DNA of 64,000 nt from Flavobacterium psychrophilum (GCA_945860385.1 CAMAQD010000006.1:71027-135026); one strand, 5' to 3'. Counted from the stretch's first letter, positions 53,882 through 62,745 are shown. Numbers and translations: made by a program. The notes: generated from the sequence alone by a model not told the origin.

Positions 53882-55072
53882 ATGAACAATTTGCTTTCAG
53901 ACAGAATCAACAATTTAGCCACTTCACAAACATTGGCAATGGCAGCATTGGCCAGAGAATTAAAAGCACAAGGAAAAGATATTATCAGTTTAAGTTTGGG
54001 TGAACCCGATTTTAATACTCCAGACTTTATCAAAGAAGCCGCTAAAAAAGCCATAGATGAAAACTACAGCACTTATTCTCCAGTAGAAGGTTATGCAGAT
54101 TTAAAAGAAGCCATTTGCAGAAAATTCAAAAGAGACAACGGATTGGATTACAAACCATCACAAATCGTAGTTTCGACAGGAGCAAAACAATCTTTATACA
54201 ACATTGCACAAGTAATGTTAAACGACGGTGACGAAGTGATTTTGCCAGCACCTTACTGGGTTTCTTATTTCGAAATCGTAAAATTATCAGGTGGAGTTCC
54301 TGTAGAAGTTCCTACTTCTGTAGAAACAGATTTCAAAATCACGCCAGAACAATTAGAAGCTGCTATCACGCCAAAAACAAAAATGATGTGGTTCTCTTCT
54401 CCTTGTAATCCATCTGGATCGGTTTATAATAGAGAAGAATTAACTGCTTTAGCCAAAGTTTTAGAAAAATATCCAAATATTATTGTAGTTGCTGACGAAA
54501 TCTACGAGCATATCAATTTCTCCGGAACTTTTTGCAGCATTGGATCTATTCCGGGAATGTTAGAAAAAACAGTAACTGTTAACGGACTTGCCAAAGCTTT
54601 TGCAATGACAGGGTACAGAATTGGTTACATCGGAGGACCAGAATTTATTGCAAAAGCATGTACTAAAATTCAAGGTCAAGTAACTTCAGGAGCTAATTCT
54701 GTGGCACAACGTGCTGCAATTACCGCTGTTGATGCTGATCCAAGTGTATTGAATCATATGGTTCAAGCCTTCCACAGCCGTAGAGATTTAGTGGTTGGAT
54801 TGTTGAAAGAAATCCCAGGAATCAAAATCAATGTTCCAGAAGGAGCTTTTTATGTTTTTCCAGACGTTTCTTCTTTCTTCGGAAAAACATTGAAAGGAAC
54901 TGAAATCAAAGATGCCAATGACGTTTCAATGTATCTTTTGGCCGAAGCTTGTGTAGCAACGGTAACTGGTGATGCCTTTGGTAATCCAAATTGTATTCGT
55001 TTTTCTTATGCAACCAGCGAAGAATTATTGAAAGAAGCATTAAAAAGAATCAAAGACGCTTTGGCTGGATAG
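53882..55072 (+). CDS. Class I PLP-dependent aminotransferase (aspartate type)
   Basis: The 396-residue fold-type I enzyme has SLGEPDFNTPDFIKEAA near residue 40, PYWVSYFEIVKLSGG, SPCNPSG, and the PLP-binding Lys238 in GLAKAFAMTGYRIGY, with the C-terminal Arg in CIRFSYATS. This pattern is typical of the aspartate/prephenate aminotransferase branch. Substrate range cannot be fixed. A strong terminator follows at 55095. Confidence 0.9.
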   Translation: MNNLLSDRINNLATSQTLAMAALARELKAQGKDIISLSLGEPDFNTPDFIKEAAKKAIDENYSTYSPVEGYADLKEAICRKFKRDNGLDYKPSQIVVSTGAKQSLYNIAQVMLNDGDEVILPAPYWVSYFEIVKLSGGVPVEVPTSVETDFKITPEQLEAAITPKTKMMWFSSPCNPSGSVYNREELTALAKVLEKYPNIIVVADEIYEHINFSGTFCSIGSIPGMLEKTVTVNGLAKAFAMTGYRIGYIGGPEFIAKACTKIQGQVTSGANSVAQRAAITAVDADPSVLNHMVQAFHSRRDLVVGLLKEIPGIKINVPEGAFYVFPDVSSFFGKTLKGTEIKDANDVSMYLLAEACVATVTGDAFGNPNCIRFSYATSEELLKEALKRIKDALAG

Positions 55073-55094
55073 TCAAAAGCAATTTTTATAATTA

Positions 55095-55122
55095 GCCTCA
55101 AGGAAACTTGGGGCTTTTTTTT
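55095..55122 (+). terminator. Terminator after aminotransferase gene
   Basis: An 8-bp G+C-rich stem (55095-55102 with 55107-55114) closed by a GAAA tetraloop is followed by eight T. Confidence 0.9.
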
Positions 55123-55123
55123 G

Positions 55124-55210
55124 GCGTGACCACAAGGGTCGGGCTATTTGTTACAATCTTTTTCTTTTTAAAGAAAAAAGAAAAAGGATTTCCACTGCTA
55201 TCCCTCACGC
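55124..55210. repeat. 87-bp palindromic intergenic element
   Basis: GCGTGA at 55124-55129 is the inverse of TCACGC at 55205-55210. Inside, a long A/T-rich hairpin is formed by an AATC-pyrimidine arm and a purine-GGATT arm around 55153-55192. From memory, similar elements with these G+C-rich ends recur in Flavobacterium genomes, so it is probably a dispersed repeat. Confidence 0.5.
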
Positions 55211-55350
55211 AAAACCCAACAAAACTTCCTTTTTATAAAAGAAAAACTATATATTTGGAAAACTAAAAAACAAAATATGTCTGTGTGATATCATCTTATA
55301 ATACGTTAGTAATAACATATTAATAACACCTTTTTTAAAAAATAAAAAAC

Positions 55351-55791
55351 ATGCAAAATAAAGTAAAAATCTTAGCTTTCTATCAAATTTTAACTGGGAT
55401 TTTGGGAGTATTATTTTTATTGCTTATGAATCTAAAAAGTTCTTCAACAATATTTGTTATAATCATTGGACTATATTCATTTTCAATATATTCTGGTTAT
55501 TTATTATTGACAAAAAACATTGAAAAAGGATTGGATTTATCAATCTATAATCAACTCATTCAAGTTGCAGGTTTTGGAATATCTGGTTTTACTTTTGAAT
55601 ATTTTTCCGGGATTTTCTTAACCTTAGGTGTAAATATCACCAATGACACAATAATTAATTATAATGCAGGTTTTAATACATGGATGTTGAATTTAGGCTC
55701 GAATTCTACTTTGTTTATTAATATAAATCTTGTAGCATTAGGTTTAATTGTTTTCATATTTAAATTAAAAAACAATCCCAAAGTTATTTAA
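55351..55791 (+). CDS. Small four-helix membrane protein, unknown function
   Basis: The 146-residue protein begins MQNKVKILAFYQILTGILG and has four hydrophobic helices at about 8-26, 30-52, 60-85 and 118-138. There is no recognisable family motif. It stands alone between the palindromic element and the U32 gene. It could be a recently acquired or lineage-specific gene. Confidence 0.5.
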   Translation: MQNKVKILAFYQILTGILGVLFLLLMNLKSSSTIFVIIIGLYSFSIYSGYLLLTKNIEKGLDLSIYNQLIQVAGFGISGFTFEYFSGIFLTLGVNITNDTIINYNAGFNTWMLNLGSNSTLFININLVALGLIVFIFKLKNNPKVI

Positions 55792-55873
55792 AATCGTTTT
55801 TTCACTTCTCTCAATTATTTTCAAAAAATTCATTCCCGAATTAGAAAACCCGAATTTTTTATGAGAACTTTGC

Positions 55874-55901
55874 AGACTTTTAGACCGAAGCCTAAAAGTC
55901 T
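55874..55901 (+). repeat. Hairpin in the leader of the U32 gene
   Basis: A perfect 10-bp inverted repeat (AGACTTTTAG with CTAAAAGTCT, 8-nt loop) lies 36 nt before the start codon. No T run follows, so it may act in the RNA leader. Confidence 0.5.
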
Positions 55902-55936
55902 AATAATCCATCAATTATAAAATTATCATCCCATAG

Positions 55937-57808
55937 ATGAAAAAGAAAATAGAAATTCTTGCTCCTGCCAAAGATTTAATTCACGGTATGGCCGCCATTA
56001 ATAGTGGTGCCGATGCCGTTTATATTGGAGCACCACAATTTGGAGCCCGTTCCAATGCCACCAACTCAATTGAAGATGTAGCGGAATTGGTAAAATATGC
56101 CCATTTATTTAACGCCCAGGTTTTTGTGGTAGTCAACACCATTTTGTACGACAACGAACTCGAAACTTGTCGCCAAATGATTTGGAAATTATACGACATT
56201 GGAGTCGATGCCCTGATTGTTCAGGATATGTCGATTATGGAAATGGACATTCCTCCGATAATTATACACGCCAGCACACAAGCTAATAACCGTGACCCTA
56301 ATAAAATTAAATTCCTGAAAGATGCCGGAATGAAACGAGTGGTTTTAGCCCGCGAATTAAACTTACACCAAATCAAGGAAATCAGCGATGCCAGCGATGT
56401 GGAACTGGAATTCTTCGTGACGGGAGCGCTCTGCGTTTCTTTCAGCGGAAACTGCTATATGAGTGTTGCCAATGGCGAACGCTCTGCCAATCGTGGTTCT
56501 TGTGCGCAAAACTGCCGTTTGCCGTACAACCTAATCGACGGTCACGGCGAAACCTTAATCAAAAACAGTCACTTGCTTTCCATCAAAGATTTTGATGTTT
56601 CGGATCAAATTCCAAATCTGATTGAAGCTGGAATTTGCTCTTTCAAAATCGAAGGTCGCTTGAAAGATATTGTTTATGTAAAAAACAATGTTTCTTATTT
56701 ACGTCAAAAATTAGACGCTTTCTTAGAAAATGACAGCAGCGGAAAATATACCAAAGCTTCTTCTGGAAAATGTACTTATACTTTTGATTCTTCGCTAGAT
56801 AGAAGTTTCAACCGTGGATATACCGATTATTTTGTCAACGAAAGACACCAAGCTATTGGTTCTTGGGAAAGTCCAAAATCGAAAGGACAATACATTGGTA
56901 AACTCATTAAAACCACTGGAAATGCCTACGAAATCGAAAACCGAGAATTCCTAAACAATGGCGACGGATTGTGTTTCATCAACGAAAACAACGAAGCCGA
57001 CGGAATTTATGTCAACAAAGTTGAAAATGGTTTGGCTTATCCCAATGTATTGAAAGAAATCAAACCCGGAACTTTCATTTACCGCAACAACGACGCTGCT
57101 TTCATCAAAATTGTGGAAAGAGAAGACAGTGCCGTTCGAAAAATCAGCACGACTTTATTGTTGTCCGAAAACGAAAATGGTTTTGAATTGACAGCCACCG
57201 ACGAAGACGAAAATGTAAGCAGCGTGAATTTAGTTCATCCAAAAGAAAGAACCAAAAACAACGAATCTATCGAGGAAAATTTCAAAATCAATTTGGCTAA
57301 AACAGGTTTCACGCCTTATAAAGTTGATGAAATAACCATTGAATTTATTGAAAATTGGTTCCTTCCTATTTCGAAAATTAATGAAATGAGAAGAACGGTT
57401 TTCGAACAATTATCTGAAATTCGTTTGGCCAATTACAAGCGCCACGAACACCAAATGGTCAAAACATCGCATCCTTATCCGGAAACCAAACTGGATTTTA
57501 TGTACAACGTTTCGAATAAATTGGCCCGCAAATTCTACGAGCGTCACGGCGTTACCGAAATAGAAAAAGCATTCGAACTGCAATGGGATCCTGGAAAATC
57601 TCGTGTAATGACCACCAAATACTGCATCAAGTACGAATTGGAAAAATGCCCAAAATACCATCCCGATATGGATGGCAGACTCAAAGAACCTTTGGTTTTG
57701 AAACAAGGTGAATTAGAATACAAACTCAAATTCAATTGCAAACCTTGTGAAATGGAAATCTGGGAAAAAGATGCCGAATTTGAAATCGAGGAAGACCATT
57801 TTCATTAA
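55937..57808 (+). CDS. U32 family protein (probable RNA hydroxylation factor)
   Basis: The 623-residue protein has the U32 N-terminal TIM-barrel (EILAPAKDLIHGMAAINSGADAVYIGAPQFGARS) and the cysteine cluster CYMSVANGERSANRGSCAQNC with the further Cys in the C-terminal part (YCIKYELEKCP, FNCKPCEMEIW). The family was first called collagenase, but E. coli members RlhA and TrhP are needed for hydroxylation of 23S rRNA or tRNA. The long C-terminal region and length near that of RlhA favour a role in RNA modification. It begins after a leader hairpin. Confidence 0.85.
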   Translation: MKKKIEILAPAKDLIHGMAAINSGADAVYIGAPQFGARSNATNSIEDVAELVKYAHLFNAQVFVVVNTILYDNELETCRQMIWKLYDIGVDALIVQDMSIMEMDIPPIIIHASTQANNRDPNKIKFLKDAGMKRVVLARELNLHQIKEISDASDVELEFFVTGALCVSFSGNCYMSVANGERSANRGSCAQNCRLPYNLIDGHGETLIKNSHLLSIKDFDVSDQIPNLIEAGICSFKIEGRLKDIVYVKNNVSYLRQKLDAFLENDSSGKYTKASSGKCTYTFDSSLDRSFNRGYTDYFVNERHQAIGSWESPKSKGQYIGKLIKTTGNAYEIENREFLNNGDGLCFINENNEADGIYVNKVENGLAYPNVLKEIKPGTFIYRNNDAAFIKIVEREDSAVRKISTTLLLSENENGFELTATDEDENVSSVNLVHPKERTKNNESIEENFKINLAKTGFTPYKVDEITIEFIENWFLPISKINEMRRTVFEQLSEIRLANYKRHEHQMVKTSHPYPETKLDFMYNVSNKLARKFYERHGVTEIEKAFELQWDPGKSRVMTTKYCIKYELEKCPKYHPDMDGRLKEPLVLKQGELEYKLKFNCKPCEMEIWEKDAEFEIEEDHFH

Positions 57809-57812
57809 AAAC

Positions 57813-57892
57813 ATTTAACCGCAAAGAACACAAAGGCTACGCAAGGTTCGCAAAGATTTTAAAATAAATCTTTGCGAACTTTGCGGTTAAAT
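57813..57892. repeat. Long two-stem hairpin with 9-nt repeats
   Basis: Outer 14-bp perfect arms (57813-57826 with 57879-57892) and inner 14-bp perfect arms (57846-57859 with 57866-57879) are separated on the left by a 19-nt bulge. GCAAAGAAC, ACAAAGGCT, ACGCAAGGT and TCGCAAAGA run in tandem with a 9-nt period at 57821-57856. The motif family (CGCAAAG) is a dispersed repeat in Flavobacterium, from memory. It may terminate the U32 transcript. Confidence 0.65.
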
Positions 57893-57941
57893 AACTATTT
57901 TTGAATCGTATTCTAAACTATCCATTATACTTTGCCTCCAA

Positions 57942-58259
57942 ATGAAAAAAATCATCACCCTTTTTATTATATTACTTAGTTTTTCTGTTTTCGCTCAAGA
58001 AACAAAAGAACAACAAAAACAAATTGTGGAAGCCTCCTGCGGACAATGCCAATTTGGTATGAAAGGAAAAGCTTGTGATTTGGCCGTTCGTATAGATGGA
58101 AAACCCTATTTTGTAGATGGAACTAATATAGATCATCATGGTGATGCTCACGCTGCAGATGGATTTTGTGCTAAAGTCAGAAAAGCAGAAGTGGTGGGCG
58201 AAATAGTAGATAATCGCTTTAAAGCAACTTATTTCAAATTGTTGCCCGACACAAAATAA
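57942..58259 (+). CDS. Secreted DUF6370 family protein
   Basis: The 105-residue protein has a signal peptide (1-19, ending VFAQ). The mature part has EASCGQCQFGMKGKACDLAVRIDGKPYFVDG and GFCAKVRKAEVVG, the hallmarks of DUF6370 as I remember it. Cysteines in CGQC, AC and FC and two histidines suggest metal binding in the periplasm or outside. It ends exactly one base before the Crp-family start, so the two are co-transcribed. Confidence 0.8.
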   Translation: MKKIITLFIILLSFSVFAQETKEQQKQIVEASCGQCQFGMKGKACDLAVRIDGKPYFVDGTNIDHHGDAHAADGFCAKVRKAEVVGEIVDNRFKATYFKLLPDTK

Positions 58260-58835
58260 ATGGAGATAATCCTTCAAAATATAGCCAAAATCGTTGCGTT
58301 AACTCCTGAAGAAGAGTTTTTATTTTTATCTAAAACAACTACTCATAAATACAAAGCCAAAACCATTTTGCTAAATGCTGGCGAAGTGGCAAATTATACT
58401 TATTTTGTCAATTCTGGTGTTTTGCGAAGTTTCAACATCAACGACAATATAGTAGAACATGTGATGAGTTTTGCCTGCAGTGGTTGGTGGATTAGCGATA
58501 TGTATAGTTTACTTTCGCAAAAACCGGGAAACCTTTTCATCCAGGTTCTGGAAGATGCCGAAGTGGTTTTATTGTCTAAAGAAAATCAGGAAGCACTCTA
58601 TAAAGAAATCCCTAAACTCGAACGGTTCTTTAGAATTCTAACCGAAAATTCGTTAGTAGCCCATCAGGAACGATTGATGGATAATTTAAGCTTAACCGCT
58701 GAGGAGCGTTTCGAAAAATTCTGCAACAAATACCGCGACTTAATCCAGAAAGTCCCCCAAAAACAAATTGCCGCCTATCTGGGCGTCACTCCCGAATTTT
58801 TCAGCAAAATGAAAAGCAAAATGTTGCGAAAGTAG
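58260..58835 (+). CDS. Crp/Fnr-family transcriptional regulator
   Basis: The 191-residue protein has a cyclic-nucleotide-binding-like domain (about 10-120: KYKAKTILLNAGEVANYTYFVNSGVLRSF) and a C-terminal winged helix (QKIPQ-like QKVPQKQIAAYLGVTPEFFSKMKSKM). The ligand-contact residues of true cAMP receptors are not evident, typical of the many Bacteroidota members. Start codon follows the DUF6370 stop directly. It may regulate that secreted protein or the pirin gene downstream at 58914. Confidence 0.85.
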   Translation: MEIILQNIAKIVALTPEEEFLFLSKTTTHKYKAKTILLNAGEVANYTYFVNSGVLRSFNINDNIVEHVMSFACSGWWISDMYSLLSQKPGNLFIQVLEDAEVVLLSKENQEALYKEIPKLERFFRILTENSLVAHQERLMDNLSLTAEERFEKFCNKYRDLIQKVPQKQIAAYLGVTPEFFSKMKSKMLRK

Positions 58836-58876
58836 TTTCTTAATCTACATTAAGAGCCTTTTACTAACATCGGACG

Positions 58877-58884
58877 TAAATTTG
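58877..58884 (+). promoter_or_regulatory. Pirin gene promoter -7 box
   Basis: TAAATTTG matches TAnnTTTG and ends 29 nt before the pirin start at 58914. Confidence 0.5.
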
Positions 58885-58913
58885 TATAATTAAAAATAAT
58901 AAATTTATTCATT

Positions 58914-59630
58914 ATGAAAACTACCGTTTTACACAAAGCAGATACAAGAGGACACGCCGATCACGGATGGCTTAACGCTTATCATAGTTTTAGCTTCGCA
59001 AGTTGGTACAATCCAGATAGAATTCAATTCGGAATGTTACGTGTTTTAAACGATGATACCGTGGCTGCCGGAATGGGTTTTGGCACACATCCACACGACA
59101 ATATGGAAATTATTACCATTCCACTGGAAGGTGATTTGGCTCACAAAGACAGTATGGGAAATGAATCCATCATAAAAACAGGCGATGTGCAGGTAATGAG
59201 TGCAGGAACTGGTATTCGACATAGTGAATTCAATCCCAATGCAAGCGAGCGAACCAAACTTTTCCAAATTTGGGTATTCCCAAAAATCAGAAACGTGGAA
59301 CCTCGTTACCAACAAATCACATTAGATACAACAAAGCAAAAAAATAATTTTGCCCAAATTCTTTCGCCAAATCCAAATGATGATGGAGTATGGATTCATC
59401 AGGATGCTTGGTTTCATTTGGCCAATTTTGATGCAGGATTCAGCAAAACATACCAATTGAAAAAAGAAGGTAACGGACTGTATGTTTTTGTAATTTCAGG
59501 AACAATTACCGTTGATGCTCAAGAATTGGAAACTCGTGATGGTTTAGGAATCACCGATTTCAGAACATTAGATTTTAAAGCGACGACCGATGCGAAATTT
59601 TTGTTAATGGAGATTCCAATGGAACAATAA
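58914..59630 (+). CDS. Pirin family protein (quercetinase-like cupin)
   Basis: The 238-residue bicupin has the pirin N-terminal features: RGHADHGWLNAYHSFSFASWYNPDRIQFG, GFGTHPHDNMEIITIPLEG and MSAGTGIRHSEFN. The histidines of the HPHxNxE set bind a metal. Relatives include quercetin 2,3-dioxygenases and transcriptional cofactors; the natural substrate is unknown. The gene follows the Crp-family gene by 78 nt with its own promoter box. A terminator follows at 59708. Confidence 0.9.
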   Translation: MKTTVLHKADTRGHADHGWLNAYHSFSFASWYNPDRIQFGMLRVLNDDTVAAGMGFGTHPHDNMEIITIPLEGDLAHKDSMGNESIIKTGDVQVMSAGTGIRHSEFNPNASERTKLFQIWVFPKIRNVEPRYQQITLDTTKQKNNFAQILSPNPNDDGVWIHQDAWFHLANFDAGFSKTYQLKKEGNGLYVFVISGTITVDAQELETRDGLGITDFRTLDFKATTDAKFLLMEIPMEQ

Positions 59631-59707
59631 TTAATTTTCAGCGCTCAATAATCAGTGATTCGTTAAAAAATAAATTTTCAATTTTAACCTGTAAATTTTA
59701 AATAAAG

Positions 59708-59742
59708 AAAGGGAAGTTCTACTATTGAACTCCCCTTTTTTA
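59708..59742. terminator. Terminator after pirin gene
   Basis: A 12-bp stem (59708-59719 with 59727-59738, one mismatch) is followed by a T run. It lies between the pirin gene and the convergent gene ending at 59787. Confidence 0.75.
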
Positions 59743-59786
59743 TTTTAGAAAAACATCTTCGAACTATTTTAAAAACAAGATGGGCA

Positions 59787-61415
59787 TTACTTTTTCATAC
59801 TGATATTCTCAAAGGTAGAAACATCAACAATTTCTTCACTATCTAAATCGAAGGAAATTTTGACCATATCCCCAACTTCGGTAATGGGCAATTGATTGGA
59901 AATTTGCGACGAACCTACAAAAATATTAGGATAATCCTTTACCGTAAAATAATAAAAACTATTCCCGTTTTTGACATCATTCTGAATTCGAACCACCACC
60001 GATTCGACTACTTTTCGTGCGGATTTTTCACTTGAATTGATTTTATTTCCTGAAGAGTTAAACGCTGTTTTATAAGCCGTTAAAGCCTCGCGCATGGTGT
60101 TTCCTGTGCCAACAATAGTGTAATCTGAAATTGAAACCATAGCGTACATTTTTACCAATCCACCATTGTCTTTTAAAGTCATTACGTAGGTTGGGATATT
60201 ATTAATGTTATACGGAATAGGCAACGAAGCTACAAAACCTTTTTCTTGCACTTTACCTTGTGCCGAGCTTTGCGCAGCAAATTCTGTGGCACCACTTTGC
60301 TTGTAAAAAGTAGTTTCTTTAGTCCGTGTATCTACTAAAACAAATCCTACTGCAGATTCATCTTTTCCTACCGAAGTAATTCCTGTGTACCAATAGGATT
60401 TATTGTCTTTTCCGTAAACTAAGGTTAAATCTTCCGTAATTTGAAGTTTGTTTTCGTTAGAAAAATTCCAATACCCTTTTACATATTCTCCCCAATCATT
60501 CAACTGATCTTTAATAAATGAAATCGGCTGTATTCTATCTACCCATAGTGGTGTATTCTTAATATTATATTCTTTTATAGCTCCATTTTGCGCATTTACA
60601 ACCACAACACCAGTGGCATCGTTTCCAGAAAAGCCAACTTTTTTAGCATATTTTGTAACCACCCAGTAAGGCACTCCATCATCGTCAATTTCAAAACTAA
60701 AATCCGTTAAACCAACTGTGTTATAACCATTAAGATATAGATATCTGTGCAAATTACTGCCAAAATAGGCTTCTCTCTGGTATTTTAAAAATAGTGGTTT
60801 TCCGTTTACTTCTTGTACTAATTTTACATCACGTTCATTTGTTGCCGACACCATCACATAACCAGTTGTGCCTTGCTTGTTGTTTAACCATTTAAAAAAA
60901 CCCGAATGTTCTAAAGGTGAAATCCAATATAATTTGCCATTCACTTTCTGAATAAAAAATTCTTGTAATTGTGCCTGACTACCCAACGCAGGTTGCGAAC
61001 CTAGTATTTTTTCGCCCAATAAATGTGCTAAACTTTCATCTACAACTCTAATTTCGTTCATAGATATAGGAGCAATATGATTGGTCAATTTTTCGCCGTT
61101 TGCCACATTCCCAATTAAATTTCTAAAGTCTTGATTTCTAAAAACAGGGTGCGATGTAAAAAAAGGAAGTACAAATGAATATACAATAGAAAAACCTACT
61201 AATAAAGCTGGAATTTTCCAGAATACTGTTATTGGTTTGTAACTTTTCCCGTCAGAACTAATAGTAAATTTGGAAAAAGAGAAAAACAATATTGCAGCAA
61301 TAATTAAAAGTAAGGCAGTAACTCCTACAAAACCATAATTTAATACCGGAAGGGTTAAATAAAAGTAAAATACCGTGATTATTAGGATAATTGCGATGGG
61401 GAAAATTTTTCTCAT
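59787..61415 (-). CDS. Large membrane-anchored protein of unknown function
   Basis: The 542-residue protein has three N-terminal helices at about 5-22, 28-48 and 65-87, then a soluble region of about 450 residues. That region has repeated beta-rich segments such as GKLYWISPLEHSGFFKWLNNKQGTTGYVMVSATN, GVPYWVVTKYAKKVGFSGNDATGVVVVNAQ and DNKSYWYTGITSVGKDESAVGFVLVDTRT; these three share a pattern of YW followed by GxVxVxAxN-like strands, so an internal repeat is likely. No family assigned. The two soluble ends suggest it faces outside the membrane. It stands alone on the minus strand. Confidence 0.7.
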   Translation of the reverse strand: MRKIFPIAIILIITVFYFYLTLPVLNYGFVGVTALLLIIAAILFFSFSKFTISSDGKSYKPITVFWKIPALLVGFSIVYSFVLPFFTSHPVFRNQDFRNLIGNVANGEKLTNHIAPISMNEIRVVDESLAHLLGEKILGSQPALGSQAQLQEFFIQKVNGKLYWISPLEHSGFFKWLNNKQGTTGYVMVSATNERDVKLVQEVNGKPLFLKYQREAYFGSNLHRYLYLNGYNTVGLTDFSFEIDDDGVPYWVVTKYAKKVGFSGNDATGVVVVNAQNGAIKEYNIKNTPLWVDRIQPISFIKDQLNDWGEYVKGYWNFSNENKLQITEDLTLVYGKDNKSYWYTGITSVGKDESAVGFVLVDTRTKETTFYKQSGATEFAAQSSAQGKVQEKGFVASLPIPYNINNIPTYVMTLKDNGGLVKMYAMVSISDYTIVGTGNTMREALTAYKTAFNSSGNKINSSEKSARKVVESVVVRIQNDVKNGNSFYYFTVKDYPNIFVGSSQISNQLPITEVGDMVKISFDLDSEEIVDVSTFENISMKK

Positions 61416-61641
61416 TTTAATTTCAGTTTAGTTTTATACATATTAGACATTTGTTTTTTTAGTTTGTTACAAAGTAAGTATTTTTGTTTTTTAGAATTAA
61501 ATCACATTGACGAAAATTTTCTAAAATAAATTAGTTTTCTTCCATTTAAGTACAAAATCTAATCGATTTGTTTTATAATTGGATAAAAAACTTTTACTAA
61601 TCATCAGTACACAATGATACTGCAATAAATTAAGCATAATT

Positions 61642-62514
61642 ATGAAAGCATACGTATTTCCTGGTCAAGGAGCACAATTTGTCGGAATGGGCAAAGACTT
61701 ATATGAAAACTCCGAATTAGCCAAATCACTTTTCGAAAAAGCCAACGAAATATTAGGTTTCCGCATTACGGACATTATGTTTGAAGGTACAGCAGAAGAA
61801 TTAAAAGAAACCAAAGTAACGCAGCCTGCAATTTTCTTGCATTCGGTAATATTAGCCAAAACCTTGGAAGATTTCAAACCAGAAATGGTAGCAGGACATT
61901 CTTTAGGCGAATTTTCAGCCTTGGTTGCGAATGGTGTTTTATCTTTTGAAGACGGATTAAAATTAGTATCGCAACGCGCTTTGGCAATGCAAAAAGCTTG
62001 CGAAATCAAACCTTCAACAATGGCGGCAGTTCTTGCATTAGCTGATACTATTGTGGAAGAAGTTTGCGCGTCGATTGACGGAATCGTGGTAGCCGCAAAT
62101 TACAACTGTCCAGGACAACTAGTAATTTCAGGAGAAACCTCAGCCGTTGAAAAAGCTTGTGAAGCAATGAAAGCTGCTGGAGCAAAAAGAGCGTTAATTT
62201 TGCCTGTTGGCGGAGGTTTTCATTCTCCAATGATGGAACCTGCGAGAGAGGAATTGGCCGCAGCCATTGAAGCAACAACCTTTTCTACTCCTATTTGCCC
62301 AGTGTATCAAAACGTGACAGCAACTGCCGTTTCTGATGCTAATGAAATCAAGAAAAACTTAATTATCCAACTGACAGCTCCAGTAAAATGGACACAATCC
62401 GTACAACAAATGATTGCCGATGGTGCGACTTTGTTTACCGAAGTAGGTCCCGGAAAAGTATTGACTGGATTAATTGGAAAAATTGATAAAGAAGCTGCGA
62501 CGGCGAATGCTTAA
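61642..62514 (+). CDS. fabD: Malonyl-CoA:ACP S-malonyltransferase
   Basis: The 290-residue enzyme loads malonyl groups on acyl carrier protein to start fatty acid elongation. Signatures: FPGQGAQFVGMG near the start, catalytic Ser87 in AGHSLGEFSAL, and FHSPMM with the catalytic His. It is monocistronic, with a terminator downstream. A TATTTTTG box at 61479-61486 lies 155 nt upstream and could be its promoter. Confidence 0.95.
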   Translation: MKAYVFPGQGAQFVGMGKDLYENSELAKSLFEKANEILGFRITDIMFEGTAEELKETKVTQPAIFLHSVILAKTLEDFKPEMVAGHSLGEFSALVANGVLSFEDGLKLVSQRALAMQKACEIKPSTMAAVLALADTIVEEVCASIDGIVVAANYNCPGQLVISGETSAVEKACEAMKAAGAKRALILPVGGGFHSPMMEPAREELAAAIEATTFSTPICPVYQNVTATAVSDANEIKKNLIIQLTAPVKWTQSVQQMIADGATLFTEVGPGKVLTGLIGKIDKEAATANA

Positions 62515-62519
62515 AATTT

Positions 62520-62554
62520 TAGATTGCAGATTGCAGAATTTAGATTGCAGTTGT
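62520..62554. repeat. Tandem 7-nt repeat after fabD
   Basis: TAGATTG, CAGATTG, CAGAATT, TAGATTG and CAGTTGT run in phase right after the fabD stop. The unit is the reverse complement of the CAATCTA-type heptamer at 33137. Confidence 0.7.
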
Positions 62555-62568
62555 GTTTATTAATAGAG

Positions 62569-62601
62569 TCCTCATAAACTTACGTTTGTGGGGATTTTTT
62601 T
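62569..62601 (+). terminator. fabD terminator
   Basis: An 11-bp stem with wobble pairs (62569-62579 with 62584-62594, 4-nt loop) is followed by seven T. Confidence 0.8.
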
Positions 62602-62720
62602 GAATTCATTGAACTTTGTTTATACAGAAAATTACTTTTTTTAAAGTAATAAAACGACAAGTTGGACACGAACTCTGCAAACTGACAAAGAAAACGGCTC
62701 CTAAAAAAACTGAAATCTGC

Positions 62721-62738
62721 TTCCGATAGCTATCGGAA
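62721..62738. promoter_or_regulatory. Perfect 18-bp palindrome upstream of lysS
   Basis: TTCCGATAGCTATCGGAA is its own reverse complement. It ends 7 nt before the lysS -7 box and so occupies the spacer and -33 region. From memory, CGATAGCTATCG palindromes recur in flavobacterial genomes, so it may be a dispersed repeat rather than a specific operator. Confidence 0.6.
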
Positions 62739-62745
62739 CTTTTCT

